Shown piece after piece: positions 5,999 to 8,956 of a stretch of DNA of 8,956 nucleotides. The stretch's first letter is position 1. Every line of letters begins with the position of its first letter. The notes beneath the pieces were generated by a model that was given only the letters and a program-made list of their open reading frames with translations, was not told the origin of the DNA and searched no databases. This DNA comes from Planctomycetaceae bacterium (GTDB lineage Bacteria; Planctomycetota; Planctomycetia; Pirellulales; Pirellulaceae). The translations under genes were made by a program, and so were the position numbers. Location of the stretch: NCBI GenBank assembly GCA_007695205.1, contig REEF01000321.1, positions 1 to 8,956 on the forward strand. The letters run 5' to 3'.

Positions 5999-8956
5999 AT
6001 GGCAACTGTAAGCAAAGCGATCATCTTGGTCCTTATGTTGCTCGCTGGACAGACTCAAGCGGTCGGCCAGCAGGCGATTGTCTACCCTCATGTGGACTAT
6101 TATCGAGGCTTTCCTGCATTCCATGCGGGCGAGTACCGTGACGCGTTGCGAATCTTCGAGGCGTCACTTCGAAGCGGAATGAGGAGCACCGAGGGTCGAT
6201 GGGTCGATTCGATTTGCTATTACACGATGATCGGCGAGTGCCATTATCACATGGGGGACTTTGCCAAGGCGCTTGAAAACTACGAAGCGGCGATCAAGTT
6301 GGCGGTGATCCACAACAACTGGATGCTGCGAGTCGAGTTTCCTGCCGCTGTCGAGCCATCGGCATCAGGGGTTCGCACTACCATAAATTGGGGTAAAAGC
6401 CGTCGTCCCACGACGATCGGCAGGATTCCGGACCGGATGGGGACTTTTCAGGGGCAGACGACGGCCGAGAACATGCAGGCGATCCAGAGCGGGGGGATCT
6501 TTGCGAGTCCGGAGATTCTACCTTTGAACGTCAAGGAGATCGTCCGCAGCACGGCGGTCGCGATTCGGCGTCGGTCGGAGTTGATGGGGCCGGTGTGTCG
6601 CCATGATCCGTTGACGGGCCAGTTGCTCTCGGCGTTAGGGTCGCGACCGACGTTGCCGAACCATTGGTCTCAGGCCTGGATCAGTTGCCTGTTAGGGCTG
6701 GCTTATCAATCCGCAGGCAAATGGGAACAGGCGGCAACCGAGCTGAATCGATCGCTGGTGGTTGGGGGCCAGTTCGATCATGAATTGACGGCGTTGGCGT
6801 TGTTGGAACTGGGCAACTTGGCATTCGCGCAGGGTCAGCACAAGACAGCGGCGGAGTACTACTCCGAGGCGACGTTCACTGCGGCTGCCTTCGACCAATA
6901 CGACCTGCTGGCCGAGGCTTTTTACGGAGGGATGCTGACTCATTTGATCGCGGGCAAGCCCGGTCTGCACACTCCGCTGGTCCCCGCAGCCGCTTGGGCG
7001 CAACGCCATTCCCGAGCGACTCAGGCCAAATTATTGTTGTCGGTTGCGGAAAGTGCGCTCAGCGGCGGTGATGCAGCGCAAGCGGCGACCGCATTGAACC
7101 AGGCCCGTCAGGCGATCGGCAATCGCGACATGCGGAACAGCCGCATCGGCGGCCGATTCCATTACCTTTCTGCTCTGCTCGATTTTCACCAGGGCAACCT
7201 GGCGTCGGGGAACAAGTCATTGACCACGGCGATGACCTTCTTCCGCCAAAGTTCTCGATGGCGGTTGCAGCTTGCGTTGGCCGATCGTTTTTTTGCGGGC
7301 GGTGCGATCAGCCAGCGGATCGCCGAAGGCCTGTACAGCGAACTGCTGCGGGAACCAACGGCTGCCGATTGGTCGAAGGACCCCATCGAAACGTTGGTAA
7401 CCATCAACACGTCGCATCGCGCTCAACTTCAACGTTGGTTCGAACTGGCATTAGTGTTGCGGGACGACGCCAAAGCCATCGAAATCGCCGATCGCATGCG
7501 TCGCCACCGATTCCATAGCACGTTGCCGCTGGGCGGGCGGTTATTGGCATTGCGTTGGATCATGGAGGCGCCTGAGGATGTCTTGAACCAAGCTGCCGTG
7601 TTGCAACGCCAGGATCTGCTGGTTCGTTATCCGGAATATGCCAAGCTGGCGACACAAGCCGCCGAGATCCGTCAGCAGCTGCGAGCCCTGCCGTTACAGG
7701 CGGAAGACGCTTCACAAAAACAGCAACAACAAGCGCTGTTCACTCAATTCAGCAAGTTGAGCGATCGCCAGGAAATGATGCTCAGCAACATCGCGTTGCG
7801 TCGCGAACCGGCCGAAATGGTTTTTCCACCTTTGATGGACTTGAAGCAGGTCCAAGCGGGCATGCCGGGCGATCAACTGATCTTAAGCTACGTCGTCGGC
7901 AGTCGCAGCATCACCGTGTTCGCGGTGGACAAGGAACGCATCGCCAGTTGGCAATTGGAATCCCCCGGCGATCTTCCCAAACAGGTCACCTCGCTGCTGC
8001 GCAGCATCGCCGTCAGCGATCGCAAAAAGACATTGGAGTTATCGGACTTCAAGAACACCACTTGGCAACAGGACTCGGCTCGCTTGCTGGCCCGGCTGAC
8101 GAACATCCGTGACCCGGAGGTGTGGGGCCGGTATCGCGAGGTCGTCATCGTGCCGGATGGTCTGTTGTGGTACGTCCCGTTCGAAACGTTGTACACCGGC
8201 GAAGGTTCAGCCGGTCGACCGTTGATTTCCAAGGTTCCGGTTCGCTATGTACCGACCGTGGCCTTGGCCAATCGGCCCGGCCCGGTGGCCGGTCCTCAGG
8301 CGATTACCGGGATCGTGGCTGGCAGGATGCATGCCGGCGCCGATGTCCAGATCGCTGCCAGAGCCGCTGACGAAATCGTCGGAGTTCTGCCCGGTTCCCA
8401 GCGACTGACGGCGGCACCCGTCGCACCGTCGCACCTGTTCGCAGCCAACTTGGATCGCCTGGTGGTGCTGAACGAACTGGACCAGAACCGGCCTCCGTAC
8501 GGTTGGTCGCCCTTGCAATTGGACCGGGGCACGCGTGGCGCCGATCTGGAGAGTTGGTTAAACCTGCCGTGGCATGGTCCGGCTCAGATCGTGCTGCCCG
8601 GCTTTCGCTCGGCTGCCGATACCGAATTGAAAGGCAGTGCGCTGGGCGACGACATCTTCCTGCCAGTCTGCGCCCTGATGGCGTCTGGCGCCAGCAATGT
8701 CCTGCTCAGCCGCTGGCCGGTCGGTGGGCAATCCACTTTCGATCTGATCCGCGAATACGTCCAGGAACTGCCGCATACCAGCGCTTCCGAGGCCTGGCGG
8801 CGCAGCGTGCTGCTGGCCGCTCGAAACCCGATCGATCCTACTCAAGAACCCAAGCTCCGAATGGTCAGCTTGACGGAAGAGGTGCGGGGGACGCACCCAT
8901 TCTTTTGGGCCAGCTACCTGTTGATCGATAATGGTACGCGGCCGGCCAGCTCCGAC
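5999..8956 (+). CDS. Secreted TPR-CHAT domain protein with a degenerate active site (3' end outside the window)
   Basis: The visible 986 codons have no stop and run off the right edge. Residues 1-24 look like a signal peptide (K6, hydrophobic IILVLMLLAG, then TQA), so export is likely. TPR-like helix pairs are seen at about 39-102 and 227-293, split by a region with INWGKSRRP and EIVRSTAVAIRRR; further helical repeats reach about 540, followed by a charged, Gln-rich, probably coiled segment (about 540-605). A CHAT domain (caspase/separase-like fold) fills about 620-980: VVIVPDGLLWYVPFE (715-729), LLSRWPVGG (902-910) and HPFFWASYLLI (966-976) are its usual landmarks. The catalytic positions look lost: the HG segment reads VVLNELDQ (D828 at the His position), and the SACET segment reads LPGFRS (F869 at the Cys position). 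H859 and C891 lie elsewhere. ATG 5999 is favoured by its Shine-Dalgarno and signal peptide; ATG 5912 and 5978 are in-frame alternatives. Role unknown; a scaffold or regulator is more likely than an active protease. Confidence 0.9.
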   Translation, partial: MATVSKAIILVLMLLAGQTQAVGQQAIVYPHVDYYRGFPAFHAGEYRDALRIFEASLRSGMRSTEGRWVDSICYYTMIGECHYHMGDFAKALENYEAAIKLAVIHNNWMLRVEFPAAVEPSASGVRTTINWGKSRRPTTIGRIPDRMGTFQGQTTAENMQAIQSGGIFASPEILPLNVKEIVRSTAVAIRRRSELMGPVCRHDPLTGQLLSALGSRPTLPNHWSQAWISCLLGLAYQSAGKWEQAATELNRSLVVGGQFDHELTALALLELGNLAFAQGQHKTAAEYYSEATFTAAAFDQYDLLAEAFYGGMLTHLIAGKPGLHTPLVPAAAWAQRHSRATQAKLLLSVAESALSGGDAAQAATALNQARQAIGNRDMRNSRIGGRFHYLSALLDFHQGNLASGNKSLTTAMTFFRQSSRWRLQLALADRFFAGGAISQRIAEGLYSELLREPTAADWSKDPIETLVTINTSHRAQLQRWFELALVLRDDAKAIEIADRMRRHRFHSTLPLGGRLLALRWIMEAPEDVLNQAAVLQRQDLLVRYPEYAKLATQAAEIRQQLRALPLQAEDASQKQQQQALFTQFSKLSDRQEMMLSNIALRREPAEMVFPPLMDLKQVQAGMPGDQLILSYVVGSRSITVFAVDKERIASWQLESPGDLPKQVTSLLRSIAVSDRKKTLELSDFKNTTWQQDSARLLARLTNIRDPEVWGRYREVVIVPDGLLWYVPFETLYTGEGSAGRPLISKVPVRYVPTVALANRPGPVAGPQAITGIVAGRMHAGADVQIAARAADEIVGVLPGSQRLTAAPVAPSHLFAANLDRLVVLNELDQNRPPYGWSPLQLDRGTRGADLESWLNLPWHGPAQIVLPGFRSAADTELKGSALGDDIFLPVCALMASGASNVLLSRWPVGGQSTFDLIREYVQELPHTSASEAWRRSVLLAARNPIDPTQEPKLRMVSLTEEVRGTHPFFWASYLLIDNGTRPASSD

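Noticed and set aside
8573..8671. H859 and C891 as a relocated CHAT catalytic pair
   Set aside because: H859 lies just before the strand that should carry the Cys, and C891 lies in the helix before the LLSRWPV strand, where family members have a hydrophobic helix, so neither maps to a catalytic position by landmark alignment.

Overview
The window reads like chromosomal DNA of a planctomycete, probably of the Pirellulaceae (Rhodopirellula-like) group. The grounds are the moderately high GC, the mix of ADP-forming and AMP-forming acetate activation, extragenic palindromes of the kind common in these genomes, a small exported protein with a GGQTLPSPYY-type segment, and a secreted TPR-CHAT protein of a type I associate with this phylum. 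The assignment rests on protein character remembered from the phylum, not on a database search.

Layout. Four genes lie on the minus strand and one on the plus strand. In minus-strand order they are: a small exported protein or lipoprotein (5771-5526), ndk nucleoside diphosphate kinase (5406-4948), acs AMP-forming acetyl-CoA synthetase (4620-2650), a block of palindromic and tandem repeats (2325-2608), and a single-chain ADP-forming acyl/acetyl-CoA synthetase (2249-87). Facing away from them on the plus strand, a large gene starts at 5999 and runs off the right edge without a stop (986 codons visible). It encodes an exported protein with TPR-like repeats and a C-terminal CHAT domain. The gap at 5772-5998 must serve both the small exported protein and the CHAT gene.

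How the genes fit together. Acs and the ADP-forming enzyme both link acetate, ATP, CoA and acetyl-CoA. Acs spends two phosphoanhydride equivalents (AMP + PPi) and works toward acetate uptake. The ADP-forming enzyme is near equilibrium and can make ATP from acetyl-CoA. Ndk equilibrates nucleoside triphosphates. A shared energy or acetate theme is plausible, but the spacers (about 120, 327 and 400 bases), with hairpins in them, argue against one tight operon.

Most notable points: (1) the CHAT domain keeps its fold-defining motifs but appears to lack both the catalytic His and the catalytic Cys, so it looks like a pseudopeptidase; (2) six hairpins at an almost exact 40-base period, next to two palindromes of a second family, fill the acs-acd spacer; (3) a perfect hairpin overlaps the Shine-Dalgarno of the CHAT gene, which also has a second, well-marked upstream in-frame start. 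I saw no tRNA, rRNA, CRISPR, insertion sequence or phage gene, and no complete new defence or signalling system. The gene most likely to belong to one, the CHAT gene, is cut by the window edge.
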